From DASSUW01 sp963806395 (GTDB lineage: Bacteria > Actinomycetota > Thermoleophilia > Solirubrobacterales > Solirubrobacteraceae): a DNA stretch of 64,000 bases. Of the stretch, positions 9,209-19,355 are shown in pieces; position 1 is the first letter of the stretch, and each line of letters opens with the position of its first letter. Made by a program: the position numbers and the translations under genes. The notes under the pieces were generated by a model. It ran no database searches and was not told where the DNA came from. It saw nothing but the letters and a program-made list of their open reading frames with translations. The DNA lies in contig CAWDYI010000019.1 in NCBI GenBank assembly GCA_963806395.1, positions 310,001 to 374,000 of the forward strand, given 5' to 3'.

Positions 9209-9547
9209 TCACACGCGAGATCGTCCTCCCCGTGCCACGCGAGCGTGCCTGGGAACTCGTCACCGAGCCCGCCGAGATGCGGGAATGGCTCGCCGACGAC
9301 GTCGAGTTCGAGGCCGAGGAAGGGGCGCCGCTGCGCGCCGAGGACCGCGACGGCGTCGTCGAGCTGGTGGACGACGAGGAGCGGATCGTGTTCCGCTGGG
9401 GCGAGTCGCGCGTCGAGTGGCGCTTCGAGGACGACCCGGGCGGCACTCGCTTCACGTCACCGAGCACCGGATCACGGACGACCTCGCCGTCTGGGGCCCG
9501 AAGCTCACGCGCGCTGGCGTCCACCGCCGATGCTGTGCCCGGCGTAG
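9199..9547 (+). CDS. SRPBCC (AHSA1-like) domain protein, frameshifted
   Basis: About 115 residues. The N-terminal half (TREIVLPVPRERAWELVTEP, then WLADDVEFE and ERIVFRWGESRVEWRFE) is typical of SRPBCC/AHSA1 proteins, small helix-grip folds that bind hydrophobic ligands and are often paired with ArsR regulators. The frame is disturbed near 9455 (restoring VTEHRITDDLAVWGPKL), near 9510 and near 9539 (restoring a DAVPA end and the TAG at 9545-9547). The disturbances nearly cancel, so the literal frame reads on into the ArsR gene and mimics a fusion. The family partnership suggests they are separate genes overlapping by about 13 bases. Confidence 0.75.
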
Positions 9548-9850
9548 CACCGCCGGGCGACGAGAATCTCGGCGCGGTGTTCGCCGCGCTGGCCGACCCG
9601 ACGCGCCGCGAGGTCGTGCGCTCGCTGGCCGCGCGTCCCGGGCTGACCGCCTCGCACCTCGCCGGCGAGCTCCCCATGACCCGCCAGGCCGTCGCCAAGC
9701 ACCTCACCGCCCTGTCCGGCGCCGGGCTCGTCCAGGCCCGCCGCGAGGGCCGCGAGACGCGCTACACGCTCACGCCCGCGCCGCTGGCGGGGGCGATCGA
9801 GTGGATGACCGACGTCGGCGCGCAGTGGGACGAGCGGCTGGAGCGGCTGG

Positions 9851-9870
<20 letters not shown>
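9535..9870 (+). CDS. ArsR-family transcriptional repressor
   Basis: About 111 residues from a GTG at 9535 (GTG at 9577 is an alternative). Winged-helix signature: VFAALADPTRREVVRSLA, then LTASHLAGELPMTRQAVAKHLTALSGAGLV as the recognition helix, then ARREGRETRYTLTPAPL as the wing. No metal-binding Cys pair is seen, so this is the SRPBCC-partner type rather than an arsenic or metal sensor. It probably represses its own operon through the two CGCAAC...GTTGCG palindromes. The 3' end overlaps the convergent ABC ATPase gene by 20 bp. Confidence 0.85.
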
Positions 9871-10917
<1,047 letters not shown>

Positions 10918-10921
<4 letters not shown>

Positions 10922-11979
10922 GCCGCACCCTCCTCGATCACGTCCTGGCGTGCCTCCTGCGGCTTGACGCCCGCCTGCAGCTCCTCCCACAGGCGCTTGC
11001 GCGTGCTCGAGTCGAGCAGGCACGCCACCTTGTGTCTCGGGTCGCCCTCGACCGGCTCGAGCACCGGCTCGACGCGCTTGTGCGCCTCGCGCACATACGG
11101 ACAGCGGGGGTGGAACGAGCAGCCGGTCGGGAGGTTGATCAGCGACGGCGGGCGGCCGGGGATCGGCACCAGCTCGTCCCCGCGCGGGGCGTCCATGCGC
11201 GGGATCGAGCTCAGCAGCCCCCAGGTGTACGGGTGCTCGGGCGCGTTGAAGATGGTGTCGGCGATGGCCTGCTCGACAATCCGCCCGCCGTACATCACCG
11301 CGATCTCGTCGGCCATCTCGGCCACGACGCCGAGGTCGTGGGTGATCACGACGACCGCGGTGTCGAACTCGGCCTGCAGGCGCTCGATCAGCTCGAGGAT
11401 CTGCGCCTGCACGGTGACGTCGAGCGCCGTGGTCGGCTCGTCGGCGATCAGCAGCTTCGGGTCGTTCGCGAGCGCCATCGCGATCATCGCGCGCTGGCGC
11501 ATGCCGCCGGAGAACTCGTGCGGGTAGGAGTCCGCCCGGCGGCGCGGCTCGGGGATCCCGACCAGGCCGAGCATCTCCACCGCCCGGTCGTACGCCTGCG
11601 CCTTGGACACACTGCGGTGCTCGCGGATGGCCTCGACGATCTGGTTGCCGACCTTGTAGAACGGGTGCAGCGACGACAGCGGGTCCTGGAAGATCATCGC
11701 GATGTCGTCGCCGCGAACCTTGCGCAGGTCGTCGTCCGAGGCGCCCAGCAGATCCTTGCCGTCGAAGCGGACCTTGCCGGAGATGCGGGCATTGCGCGCG
11801 CGGGTGAGGCCCATCACCGAGAGCGACGAGACCGACTTGCCCGAGCCCGACTCGCCGACGATGCCGAGCGTCTGGCCGCGGTCGACCGTGTAGGAGATCC
11901 CGTCGACGGCCTTGACCAGTCCGTCCTCGGTCTCGAAGTGCACTCGAAGGTCCTCGACCTCCAGCAGCGGGGCGGCCAT
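10918..11979 (-). CDS. Oligopeptide/dipeptide ABC transporter ATPase (DppD/OppD type)
   Basis: 353 residues. Walker A GESGSGKS, signature SGGMRQRAMIAMALA, Walker B LLIADEP, and a C-terminal oligopeptide-transporter extension with FHPRCPY. It forms the ATPase heterodimer with the downstream gene on the cytoplasmic face. The start ATG overlaps the stop of the permease gene (TGATG at 11977-11981) and its own stop overlaps the next start, a tightly coupled block. Confidence 0.93.
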
Positions 11980-12953
11980 CAGTACCGCACCCTTGGATCG
12001 ATGAAGGCGTAGAGGATGTCGACGACGAGGCTCATGATCACGATGAAGAATGCTCCGAACAGGACGGTGCCCTGGATGACGGGCAGGTCGAACCGCACGA
12101 TCGCCTCATAGGCGTAGCGGCCGATGCCCTGGATGTTGAAGACGGTCTCGGTGAGGATCGCGCCGCCGAGCAGGATGCCGATGTCGAGCCCGAGGAGGGT
12201 CACGATCGGCGTGATCGCGGACCGCACGCCGTGCCGGAAGATCACCCGGCCCTCGGACAGGCCCTTGGCCCGCGCCGTCCGGATGTAGTCCTCCTGCATG
12301 GTGTCGATCAGGTTGCCGCGCAGGAAGCGGGCGTAGATCGCCGCGAAGGCCGCGGCGAGGACGCACCACGGCATGATCAGCGCTTCCGCCTTGCCGAGGA
12401 TGGTGTCGGCGTCCTGGTAGGCGCCGCTGCCGGGCAGCAGCGGGAAGCGCCCGATGCTGTCGTCGAACAGGAACAGCGCCACGAGGCCGAAGAAGTAGAC
12501 CGGGGCCGAGATGAAGACGAGTGCGACGCTCATGGTCGCGCGATCCAGCAGCGAGCCGGTCTTGACGGCCGAGATCATGCCGATCGGGATGCCGACGGCC
12601 AGCCACAGGACCACCGCGCCGCCGGTGAGGAAGATCGTGGCCGGCAGGCGGTCGAGGATCTGCTCCAGCACGGGCGTGTTGGACTGGAACGAGTAGCCGA
12701 AGTTGACGCCGTCGCCGCCGATGCCGAACGGCAGGATGTCGCCGATGTAGCGGAAGAACTGGACGATCTTCGGGTCGGAGAGCCCGAACTGCTCGCGGAT
12801 CGACGCGACGAGCTCCGGGGACGGCTGGCGCCCCGCGCGGAGCACCGCCGGGTCGGCGGCGGGCAGCACCGTGAAGACGATGAACGTGATCAGGGTGACC
12901 ACGAACAGCAGGAAGACCACCCAGACCAGTCGGCGAACTATGTATGCGGCCAT
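11979..12953 (-). CDS. Peptide ABC transporter permease (DppB/OppB type)
   Basis: 324 residues, six predicted membrane helices. It starts with AAYIVRRLVWVVFLLFVVTLITF, the usual DppB N-terminus, and carries the EAA loop (RTARAKGLSEGRVIFRHGVR) that contacts the ATPases. It pairs with the DppC-like permease at the head of the operon. It is separated from the binding-protein gene upstream by a strong hairpin. Confidence 0.93.
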   Translation of the reverse strand: MAAYIVRRLVWVVFLLFVVTLITFIVFTVLPAADPAVLRAGRQPSPELVASIREQFGLSDPKIVQFFRYIGDILPFGIGGDGVNFGYSFQSNTPVLEQILDRLPATIFLTGGAVVLWLAVGIPIGMISAVKTGSLLDRATMSVALVFISAPVYFFGLVALFLFDDSIGRFPLLPGSGAYQDADTILGKAEALIMPWCVLAAAFAAIYARFLRGNLIDTMQEDYIRTARAKGLSEGRVIFRHGVRSAITPIVTLLGLDIGILLGGAILTETVFNIQGIGRYAYEAIVRFDLPVIQGTVLFGAFFIVIMSLVVDILYAFIDPRVRY

Positions 12954-12989
12954 CTTGTTCTCGCGATGAGGAGACTAGAGGGACCGGCG

Positions 12990-13019
12990 GGGCCCCGCCA
13001 CAGGTACGTGGCGGGGCCC
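12990..13019 (-). terminator. Intercistronic GC hairpin between binding-protein and permease genes
   Basis: A perfect 12-bp stem (GGGCCCCGCCAC at 12990-13001 pairing with GTGGCGGGGCCC at 13008-13019) and a 6-base loop. There is no T tract. In ABC operons such a structure often ends or stabilises part of the transcript so that the binding protein is made in excess of the membrane parts. That role is inference; the stem is seen directly. Confidence 0.65.
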
Positions 13020-13029
13020 TCCGGAACGG

Positions 13030-14796
13030 TTACTTGATCGAGGTGTACGCCAGATGCCACTGGCCGTTGAACGCGCTCGGGACCGCGTTCACGTTCTCGG
13101 AACGGATCAGCGGGTTCTTGTCCCAGACCCAGAACACGGCCGGGGCGAGCTCGGTGACCTTCTTGTCGATCTCCGCCCACGCGTCGGCCCGCTCCTGCGG
13201 ATCGGTGATCGTCTTGGCGTCGTTCATCTGCTTGTTGAGCGCCGGATCGTCGAGCTGCGACCAGTTCGAGTTGTTGGTCTGCAGGATGTTGTCGCCGTTG
13301 AACGTCGGATCCAGGAACGTCTGGGGATCCGCGAAGTCCTTCAGCCAGCCGACGTTCGGGCAGATCGCCACCTTCGCGGGAGGCGAGTTGCAGAACTTCG
13401 TGTACATCGCGTCCTGCGTGACGAGCCGGAGGTTGACCTTGAAGCCGAGCTTCTCGAAGTTCTCCTTCGCCACCTCGGCCGCCTTCTGCGCGACGCCCTC
13501 GGAGGTGCCGACCATCAGCAGCTCCTCGTCGCCCTCGTACTTGCCGGAGGCGTAACCCGCCTTCTTGAAGTACTCGGCCGCCAGCGCCGCGTCGCCCGCC
13601 GGCTTCGACATGAAGTCGACGCCCGGACCCTCCATGCCGCCGGCCTCCTCGAACCCGAGCAGCTCAGGCGGGATGTAGTGGGTCGGGATGTCCCCGATCG
13701 TCTCGCCGCCGCGCGTCAACCGCATCGCCTCGCGGTCGAAGCCGGCGATCACCGCGCGACGCACGTCCACGTTGTCGAACGGCTTCACCTTCGTGTTCAT
13801 GGCGACCCAGCGACCACCGCCGCTCGGCACGAGCTCGAGCTGGTCCTTCTGACGGGTCAGCGCCTGCTTGAGGATCGGGGTCGGCGGCGAGAAGTCGCCG
13901 CTGATCATGTTCTCGCCCTCGAGGATCTTGCGCGACGCCACCGAGGTGTCGTCGTTGCCCTGAGGCATCTCGATCTCGTCCACGTACGCGGGGCGGAAGT
14001 CGGTGCTCTCGTCCCAGTTCGGGTTGCGGACGAGGTGGATCATGCGGCCGGCCTGGTAGCCGATCGCCTTGCCCGACGCGTCGTTCTCGATCATGTACGG
14101 GCCCGTCGCGACCTGGTACTGGCCGTAGGTCGACGTGGTCTCCTTGTCGTACTTCGCCGCGTACTCCTCCGGCACGGGTGACGAGAGCGGAAGCGCGAGC
14201 GCGCCGACGAGAACGCCGCCCACTCCCTCCGTCAGGTGGAACTCGATCGTCGTGTCGTCAGGCGTGACGATGCCGGAGATCGTCGAGCCCGGCTTGGCGC
14301 CGACCTTGGCTCCCTCGAGGGCGCCGAAGTACGCGCCCGCGTAGCCGTTGTTGACCGAGTTGAAGAAGCCGCGCTCGATCGCGTACTTGACGTCCTTCGA
14401 GGTGACCTCGCGATCGACCGGGGGAGAGAACTTGACCCCGGTCTTGATCTTCACGGTGACGACCTTGCCGTCCTCGGAGACCTCGGGCTCGGACTCGGCG
14501 AGGTCGGGGACCGCGTCGACGCCGTTGTCGGCTTCGTAGCCGTAGAGCGGCCGACTGGTGGCCTCGTTGACCGCGAAGCCCATCTGGTAGTAGGTGCTGC
14601 CGGGGTCGATGTTGTCGACGTCGTCGGTCCAGAGGACCGTCAGCTTGCCGCCCTTCTTGCCCTCCGCGGGCGTGCCTGATTGGGTGCCCTGCTCGCCGCT
14701 ATCAGAATCCCCGTCGTCGCCGCCGCAAGCGGCCACGCCAAGGGTGAGGGCGAGCAGAACGCCGATGATGAGGGTCCACTGGAAGGACCGTCGCAT
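13030..14796 (-). CDS. Peptide ABC transporter substrate-binding lipoprotein (SBP_bac_5)
   Basis: 588 residues. A lipoprotein signal peptide ends in LTLGVAAC, followed by a Gly/Asp/Ser-rich linker, so the protein is lipid-anchored outside the membrane. The body matches family 5 binding proteins (GPYMIENDASGKAIGYQ, RRAVIAGFDREAM, NNSNWSQLDDPALNKQM). The start at 14796 is preferred over 14811 because AAAGGA lies 7 bases before it. It captures peptides or similar ligands for the two permeases. Its place between the two permease genes is unusual; most operons put it first or last. Confidence 0.92.
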   Translation of the reverse strand: MRRSFQWTLIIGVLLALTLGVAACGGDDGDSDSGEQGTQSGTPAEGKKGGKLTVLWTDDVDNIDPGSTYYQMGFAVNEATSRPLYGYEADNGVDAVPDLAESEPEVSEDGKVVTVKIKTGVKFSPPVDREVTSKDVKYAIERGFFNSVNNGYAGAYFGALEGAKVGAKPGSTISGIVTPDDTTIEFHLTEGVGGVLVGALALPLSSPVPEEYAAKYDKETTSTYGQYQVATGPYMIENDASGKAIGYQAGRMIHLVRNPNWDESTDFRPAYVDEIEMPQGNDDTSVASRKILEGENMISGDFSPPTPILKQALTRQKDQLELVPSGGGRWVAMNTKVKPFDNVDVRRAVIAGFDREAMRLTRGGETIGDIPTHYIPPELLGFEEAGGMEGPGVDFMSKPAGDAALAAEYFKKAGYASGKYEGDEELLMVGTSEGVAQKAAEVAKENFEKLGFKVNLRLVTQDAMYTKFCNSPPAKVAICPNVGWLKDFADPQTFLDPTFNGDNILQTNNSNWSQLDDPALNKQMNDAKTITDPQERADAWAEIDKKVTELAPAVFWVWDKNPLIRSENVNAVPSAFNGQWHLAYTSIK

Positions 14797-14856
14797 AGAG
14801 CGTCCTTTCATGATTATTTCGCTGGAACTACCGGATTCGAGAGGGAAGGCTTGAGG

Positions 14857-15852
14857 TCACGCCGACTTCGTGCCTTTGGGGTTCAACGCGTCCTGGAGCC
14901 CGTCTCCGACGAGGTTGAAAGCCAGAACGGTCAGTAGCAGCGCCATCCCCGGGAAGAACATGAACCACCAGGCGCTGTCGAAGATCGAGACGGCGTCGGA
15001 GAGCATGGCCCCCCAGGAAGCGCGGGGAGGCTGGACACCGACGCCGAGGAAAGACAGCGCGGCCTCCAGCAGGATGTTCGCGGGGATGAACAGCGTCGCG
15101 TAGACGATGATCGGCGCCACGAGGTTGGGGACGATGTCGCGGAACATGATCCGCGAGTTGGATGCCCCGAGAGAGCGGGACGCCTCGACGAACTCCTTTT
15201 CTCGCAGCGAGAGCACCTGGCCGCGGATGATGCGCGCCACGTATGGCGTGTTCGCGATCACGATGATGAAGATCACGACCGACAGGCCGGGCTGGATCAA
15301 CCCGCCGGCACAGCCGTTCTCGCCGGAGCACGCGGTCGCGAGGCCAAGGCCGAGGAGCAGCACCGGGAAGGCGAGCATCACGTCGAGCGTGCGCGCGATC
15401 CCCGTGTCCACCACGCCGCGGTAGAACCCGGAGATGACGCCGAGCATCAGCCCCAGGAGGACCGACAGGCCGGTCCCGATGAAGGCCACGGTCAGCGAGA
15501 CCTGCGCGCCGTAGAGCACGCGCGAGAAGACGTCGCGGCCGATCGGGTCGACGCCGAAATAGTGCTCGCTGCTCGGACCTTCGGGAAGGCCGAAGTCGTC
15601 GAGCGCGGCGGTCTCCTGAACGTTTGGCGCCGGGGCTCCGAGCAACTTGGTGATCGGGCCGGCGAAGATCGCGACCAGGATCAGGACGACGATGAAGGCC
15701 AGAGCCGTCATCGCGACCTTGTCCCTGCGAAAGCGCCGCCAGAACAACTGGAGCGGCGAACGCGCGGCCACGGCCTGCTCGCCGCGGACCATCGCGTCCA
15801 GTCCACTGTCCTCCGCGTGCAGGAGGTCGCTGGCGCCGGCGCCCGTGCTCAT
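14857..15852 (-). CDS. Peptide ABC transporter permease (DppC/OppC type)
   Basis: 331 residues: a cytoplasmic N-terminal stretch of ~45 residues, then six membrane helices. The OppC-type N-terminal domain (LFWRRFRRDKVAMTALAF), the segment GLPEGPSSEHYFGVDPIGRDVFSR and the EAA loop (EFVEASRSLGASNSRIMFRDIVPN) identify it. First gene of the operon. The start at 15852 has a G-rich stretch 7 bases upstream; a stronger GGAGGAGG lies about 38 bases upstream with no in-frame start beside it. Confidence 0.92.
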   Translation of the reverse strand: MSTGAGASDLLHAEDSGLDAMVRGEQAVAARSPLQLFWRRFRRDKVAMTALAFIVVLILVAIFAGPITKLLGAPAPNVQETAALDDFGLPEGPSSEHYFGVDPIGRDVFSRVLYGAQVSLTVAFIGTGLSVLLGLMLGVISGFYRGVVDTGIARTLDVMLAFPVLLLGLGLATACSGENGCAGGLIQPGLSVVIFIIVIANTPYVARIIRGQVLSLREKEFVEASRSLGASNSRIMFRDIVPNLVAPIIVYATLFIPANILLEAALSFLGVGVQPPRASWGAMLSDAVSIFDSAWWFMFFPGMALLLTVLAFNLVGDGLQDALNPKGTKSA

Positions 15853-16148
15853 ACGGACGCCCCCCGGCTGCGTGCTGCGATGTTCAGTTGAAACCTCCTC
15901 CGAGCGCGCGCACAGACGCGCGGTCGGCGCTTAATTCCCCTTTAAGACCAGACAACCTACAACGTCGTTCGCGCAGCTCTGTCGCTGACGCGAACCTACG
16001 GGTATGCAGGTCACACGCATGTTCCCTGTGCCCGCCTAAAGGCTCTGCGCGGCCAGGATAGTGCGGCCGGCGAGGTTTGCGTTGCGTGGGGATTAAGATG
16101 CGGCTTACTCGCCCTTGCAAGTACGGACGAGCGCCTTAGTTGCGCCTG
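15853..16148. promoter_or_regulatory. Divergent region between the peptide transporter operon and tRNA-Arg
   Basis: 296 bp with no gene. The promoter of the transporter operon should lie here on the minus strand; the AT-richer stretch around 15930-15960 (TTGTCT, then TTAAG about 16 bases on) is a weak candidate. For the tRNA, TTGCAA at 16115-16120 and TTAGTT at 16136-16141 could form a promoter starting near 16148, also weak. No riboswitch-like structure was noticed. Confidence 0.3.
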
Positions 16149-16222
<74 letters not shown>

Positions 16223-16265
16223 CCTCGATCCAGCGCCATTTCCGGCCGCCTTGCTCATCGTGCCC

Positions 16266-16613
16266 TCAAGAGCGGCTCGCGTCGGGAAGCTGGGCGAACG
16301 CGATCGCGTTCCCATCCGGATCGGGGATCTTCACGTAGCCGTCCCCGTCAGAATCGCTCTCGATCAGTTCGTGCTCGATGCCCTGGGCAGCAAGGTGCTC
16401 CAGGAGCGAGTCGAGCGCGACGCCGGCGAAGGTGATCCTGCCCGTGCCCGCCCGCGCCGCGTCCGGCTCGATGAACAGCGTGGCGTGCTCGTCGACGTCC
16501 CACAGGATCTCGTCCCCCACACGCAGGTCCGGCGGTCTCCCGAAGAACCGCGTGTACCAATCGAGGCCGGCGTCGAGATCCGAGGCGGCCGCCAGGTCGC
16601 CTCGGAACGTCAG
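16266..16613 (-). CDS. VOC/glyoxalase-family protein (start unresolved)
   Basis: About 115 residues. One vicinal-oxygen-chelate module is seen: LDAGLDWYTRFFGRPPD, then ATLFIEP, GRITFAG, and YVKIPDPDGNAIAFAQL at the end. VOC proteins bind a metal and act as glyoxalases, dioxygenases or resistance proteins; the reaction here is unknown. The reading frame has no ATG, GTG or TTG before the first strand. The only upstream candidate is a CTG at 16613 that overlaps the TGA of the preceding gene. A downstream GTG near 16526 would remove the first structural element. Either a CTG start or a lost base upstream is possible. Confidence 0.75.
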   Translation of the reverse strand: MTFRGDLAAASDLDAGLDWYTRFFGRPPDLRVGDEILWDVDEHATLFIEPDAARAGTGRITFAGVALDSLLEHLAAQGIEHELIESDSDGDGYVKIPDPDGNAIAFAQLPDASRS

Positions 16614-17629
16614 AGGCCGTCGACCCGGTAGACGTCTCCGGTGACCGACACGACGTACGCGGTGACTCCGACGAACTCCACCGACACGGGCCGGTCCAGC
16701 ACGAGTTCCCGGCCGCGGCGGCCCACGACCGGCCGCAGGTCGCCGTGACGTCCCACGACGACCAACCGGCCCGTGTCCGGCAAGGCCCGGGAGCCCTCAC
16801 CGACGCCGTCCCACTGGCCCTGTGAGAGTCCGTAGAGCTTGCCGTGCGCTCCCCGCTCGACGTCGATCAGCATGCTCGCCCCGCCGGCCACCTCGCGCGA
16901 CCCGCGTCCCGAGCGCACAGCGACGACCTTGCCGTCCTCGGCGCTGTGGGGGATCGGGCCCATCTGCGTGACGAAGACGCTGCCGAAGGCCGTCTCGAGC
17001 CCCGTCGGCACCACGTTCCCGAACGTGGCGAACCTGTGGATCGAACCGTGCCGGCCGACCCACAGCACGCGGTTGTGGTGCCCGTCGGTCACCAGGAACC
17101 CGCCGCGGTAGGGCTCCAGCGCGAAGTGCACGCCGGTGTCGACGAAGAACGCCGGCCGCGGTGGGTTGTCCACCGACCATTGGCCGAGATCGGCGACAAG
17201 CGTGTTCGACCCGTCGCGTTCGATCCGGTAGAGGCCGTTCGCTGCCTCCGGATCACCGAACGGCTCATCGAAGATCGTGCCGCTCACGAGCGTGACGAGC
17301 ACGTACGCCGTGCGACCCGCGAACGCGACGTCGACCGGCCCCCCGATGTCGGCACCCGGGAACGCCTTCGGTGGCAGCCCGTCGGCATACGGGGTCACTC
17401 GTCCGGTGCGGCGGTCGATGCGCAGCACCGCACCGGCCACGCCGTCCGTGACATAGAGCGCGCCGCCGGGACCGATCGCGCTCCCGGTGACGAAGTCGTC
17501 GCTGCCGAACTCGGCCAGTCGCGTCACCACCGGACCGCTCCGGTCGTGCGCGCTGACCGTCGGCGCAGCTACCGCGGCCGCCAGTCCAAATGCGGCGATG
17601 AACAGACCGATCCGACGCACGACAGCCAT
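16610..17629 (-). CDS. Secreted ScyD/ScyE-like beta-propeller protein
   Basis: 339 residues. A cleavable signal peptide (hydrophobic residues ~7-30 ending in SAHDRS) precedes repeated strand motifs such as GSAIGPGGALYVTD, GAVLRIDRRTGRVTPYADGLPP, NGLYRIERDGSN and GFLVTDGHHNRVLWVGRHG, as in the ScyD/ScyE family of NHL-like propellers. Function in non-cyanobacteria is unknown, probably a secreted binding protein. The start at 17629 is chosen for GGGAGG 7 bases upstream; an earlier ATG at 17659 lacks this. It follows the GGDEF-HD-GYP gene by about 50 bp on the same strand. Confidence 0.82.
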   Translation of the reverse strand: MAVVRRIGLFIAAFGLAAAVAAPTVSAHDRSGPVVTRLAEFGSDDFVTGSAIGPGGALYVTDGVAGAVLRIDRRTGRVTPYADGLPPKAFPGADIGGPVDVAFAGRTAYVLVTLVSGTIFDEPFGDPEAANGLYRIERDGSNTLVADLGQWSVDNPPRPAFFVDTGVHFALEPYRGGFLVTDGHHNRVLWVGRHGSIHRFATFGNVVPTGLETAFGSVFVTQMGPIPHSAEDGKVVAVRSGRGSREVAGGASMLIDVERGAHGKLYGLSQGQWDGVGEGSRALPDTGRLVVVGRHGDLRPVVGRRGRELVLDRPVSVEFVGVTAYVVSVTGDVYRVDGL

Positions 17630-17678
17630 AGCTCGCCTCCCGATGCCATCTTGAACCATGGCCAGCGAACGGTCAAGC

Positions 17679-19346
17679 TCACTGAGCGATCAGCGAGTCG
17701 GATCCATCGAGGACGGCGACGAACGCGTCCACGACGACCGGGTCGAACTGCGTGCCGGCGCACCGGCGCAGCTCGCCGACGGCGGCATCGACCGCGATGC
17801 CGGCGCGATAAGGGCGGTCGGCGATCATCGCGTCGAACGCGTCGCTGACCGCGATGATGCGGGCGCCGAGCGGGATCTCCTCGGCCTTGAGCCCGTCCGG
17901 GTACCCGGTGCCGTCATGCCGCTCGTGGTGCCAGCGGACGAGATCGGCGGTGTGCGCCAGCGCCGGTGCGGCGCGCACGATCCGCTCGCCGATCACGGTG
18001 TGGCCGCGGATGAATTCCCATTCCTCCGCGCGTAGCGGGCCTGGGTTGTTGAGGATCGCGTCCGGGATCGCCGCCTTGCCCACGTCGTGCAGCTCGGCCG
18101 CGAGGCGGATCCGCTCCGTCTCGTCGACGCCGACCCCGAGCCGCGCGGCGGTGACCTCCGCCAGGTCCGCCACGTCGGTCGTGTGCTGATCCAGCGCCGT
18201 GCTGCGTTCGGCGATCACCTGAAGCAGGACGGCGGCGGTCTGTCGCGTCGCCGAGACACGATCGGACGTCTTGTGCTGATACATGCGCTGGTCGGCCACC
18301 TGCAGGGCCATGTCAGGTCCGATCGCGTCGGCCGGCATCAGCGCGACGCCGTACGAGCAGCGGATCGTGAAGCCCTCGCCCTCGTCGGACAGCGCGGCTG
18401 CCGCGAGCCCGGCGATCGCGTCGGCCCCACCGTCGGCTGCCGACGCGACGACGCAGAACTCGTCGCCGCCCATCCGGTAGGCGGTTCCGATGCCCTCGAG
18501 CGTGGTCGCGAGCCGCTCGCCGAGACGAGCGAGCAGCGCATCGCCCGCCGGATGACCGAAGCTGTCGTTGTACTGCTTGAAGCCGTCGAGATCGAACAGC
18601 GCGAGCATCAGCGGCTTGCCCTCGGCGGTCGGCCTGGCGACCTCGAGGTCGGCCATCAGCGCCCGCCGGTTCCTCAACCCGGTCAGCGCGTCGGTGATCG
18701 CCTCGGCCTGGCTCACGGCCAGCAGGTCGCGATTCTCCGCGGTGAGCTGCTCGGCATTCCGGCGGGCCCTGGCGACGCGTGCGTAGAACCACGCGAACGC
18801 TCCGAACAGGATCACGATCAGCGAAGCTGACCAGACCCGGGCCCGAGCGAGCGCCTGCGTCGACTGGTCGTGGTAGCGCCCTGCCGCCTCCTGGAGCGCC
18901 TCGTCGGCGGCCGCCGTCTGATGCGCAGCGAGGCTCGACGCCTTGTCGGTCGCGTCCGACCTGCTGTGCGATACCAGGTCGAACACCTCCCAGAGCGCGA
19001 CCATGCTCCGCTCGAACGGAGCGGCTATCGCACGCGCGTCGCTCAGGCCGCCGTTGCGGCTGAGCCTCGCGAGCGAGCCCTCGATTCTGTCTTCCATGTC
19101 CTCGAGCTCGAACCGCACGTCCTCCGGATCGTCGCCTTCGTCGGGAGATGCTCCCCACGGCACGTCCTGGATCTGGGCGAGGTCCAGGCGAAGCGCGACC
19201 AGCTCGAGCTCGGCGTCACGGCCGGCCGTCGCCTCCGTCTGAAGGCGTCCGAGGGCAACGATCGCGGCCCCGACGGCGAGTAGCGCGCAGACGAGCACGG
19301 CAGCCGTCCTGAGCGTGAAGACGCTCTTCCGGCGCGCGGCGGCCAT
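17679..19346 (-). CDS. Membrane GGDEF-HD-GYP c-di-GMP protein (first of tandem pair)
   Basis: 555 residues. Two membrane helices (~12-32 and ~172-189) frame a helical extracytoplasmic sensor. The GGDEF domain (FDLDGFKQYNDSFGHPAGD near 251, GGDEF at 293-297) is followed by a full HD-GYP domain: HD at 420-421 in AELHDVGK, and HHERHDGTGYP at 473-483. Both active sites look intact, so one protein could make c-di-GMP and linearise it, switched by the sensor. It lies 9 bp downstream of a related GGDEF-HD-GYP gene, probably in one operon. Confidence 0.93.
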   Translation of the reverse strand: MAAARRKSVFTLRTAAVLVCALLAVGAAIVALGRLQTEATAGRDAELELVALRLDLAQIQDVPWGASPDEGDDPEDVRFELEDMEDRIEGSLARLSRNGGLSDARAIAAPFERSMVALWEVFDLVSHSRSDATDKASSLAAHQTAAADEALQEAAGRYHDQSTQALARARVWSASLIVILFGAFAWFYARVARARRNAEQLTAENRDLLAVSQAEAITDALTGLRNRRALMADLEVARPTAEGKPLMLALFDLDGFKQYNDSFGHPAGDALLARLGERLATTLEGIGTAYRMGGDEFCVVASAADGGADAIAGLAAAALSDEGEGFTIRCSYGVALMPADAIGPDMALQVADQRMYQHKTSDRVSATRQTAAVLLQVIAERSTALDQHTTDVADLAEVTAARLGVGVDETERIRLAAELHDVGKAAIPDAILNNPGPLRAEEWEFIRGHTVIGERIVRAAPALAHTADLVRWHHERHDGTGYPDGLKAEEIPLGARIIAVSDAFDAMIADRPYRAGIAVDAAVGELRRCAGTQFDPVVVDAFVAVLDGSDSLIAQ

Positions 19347-19355
19347 CGGGTCCGG

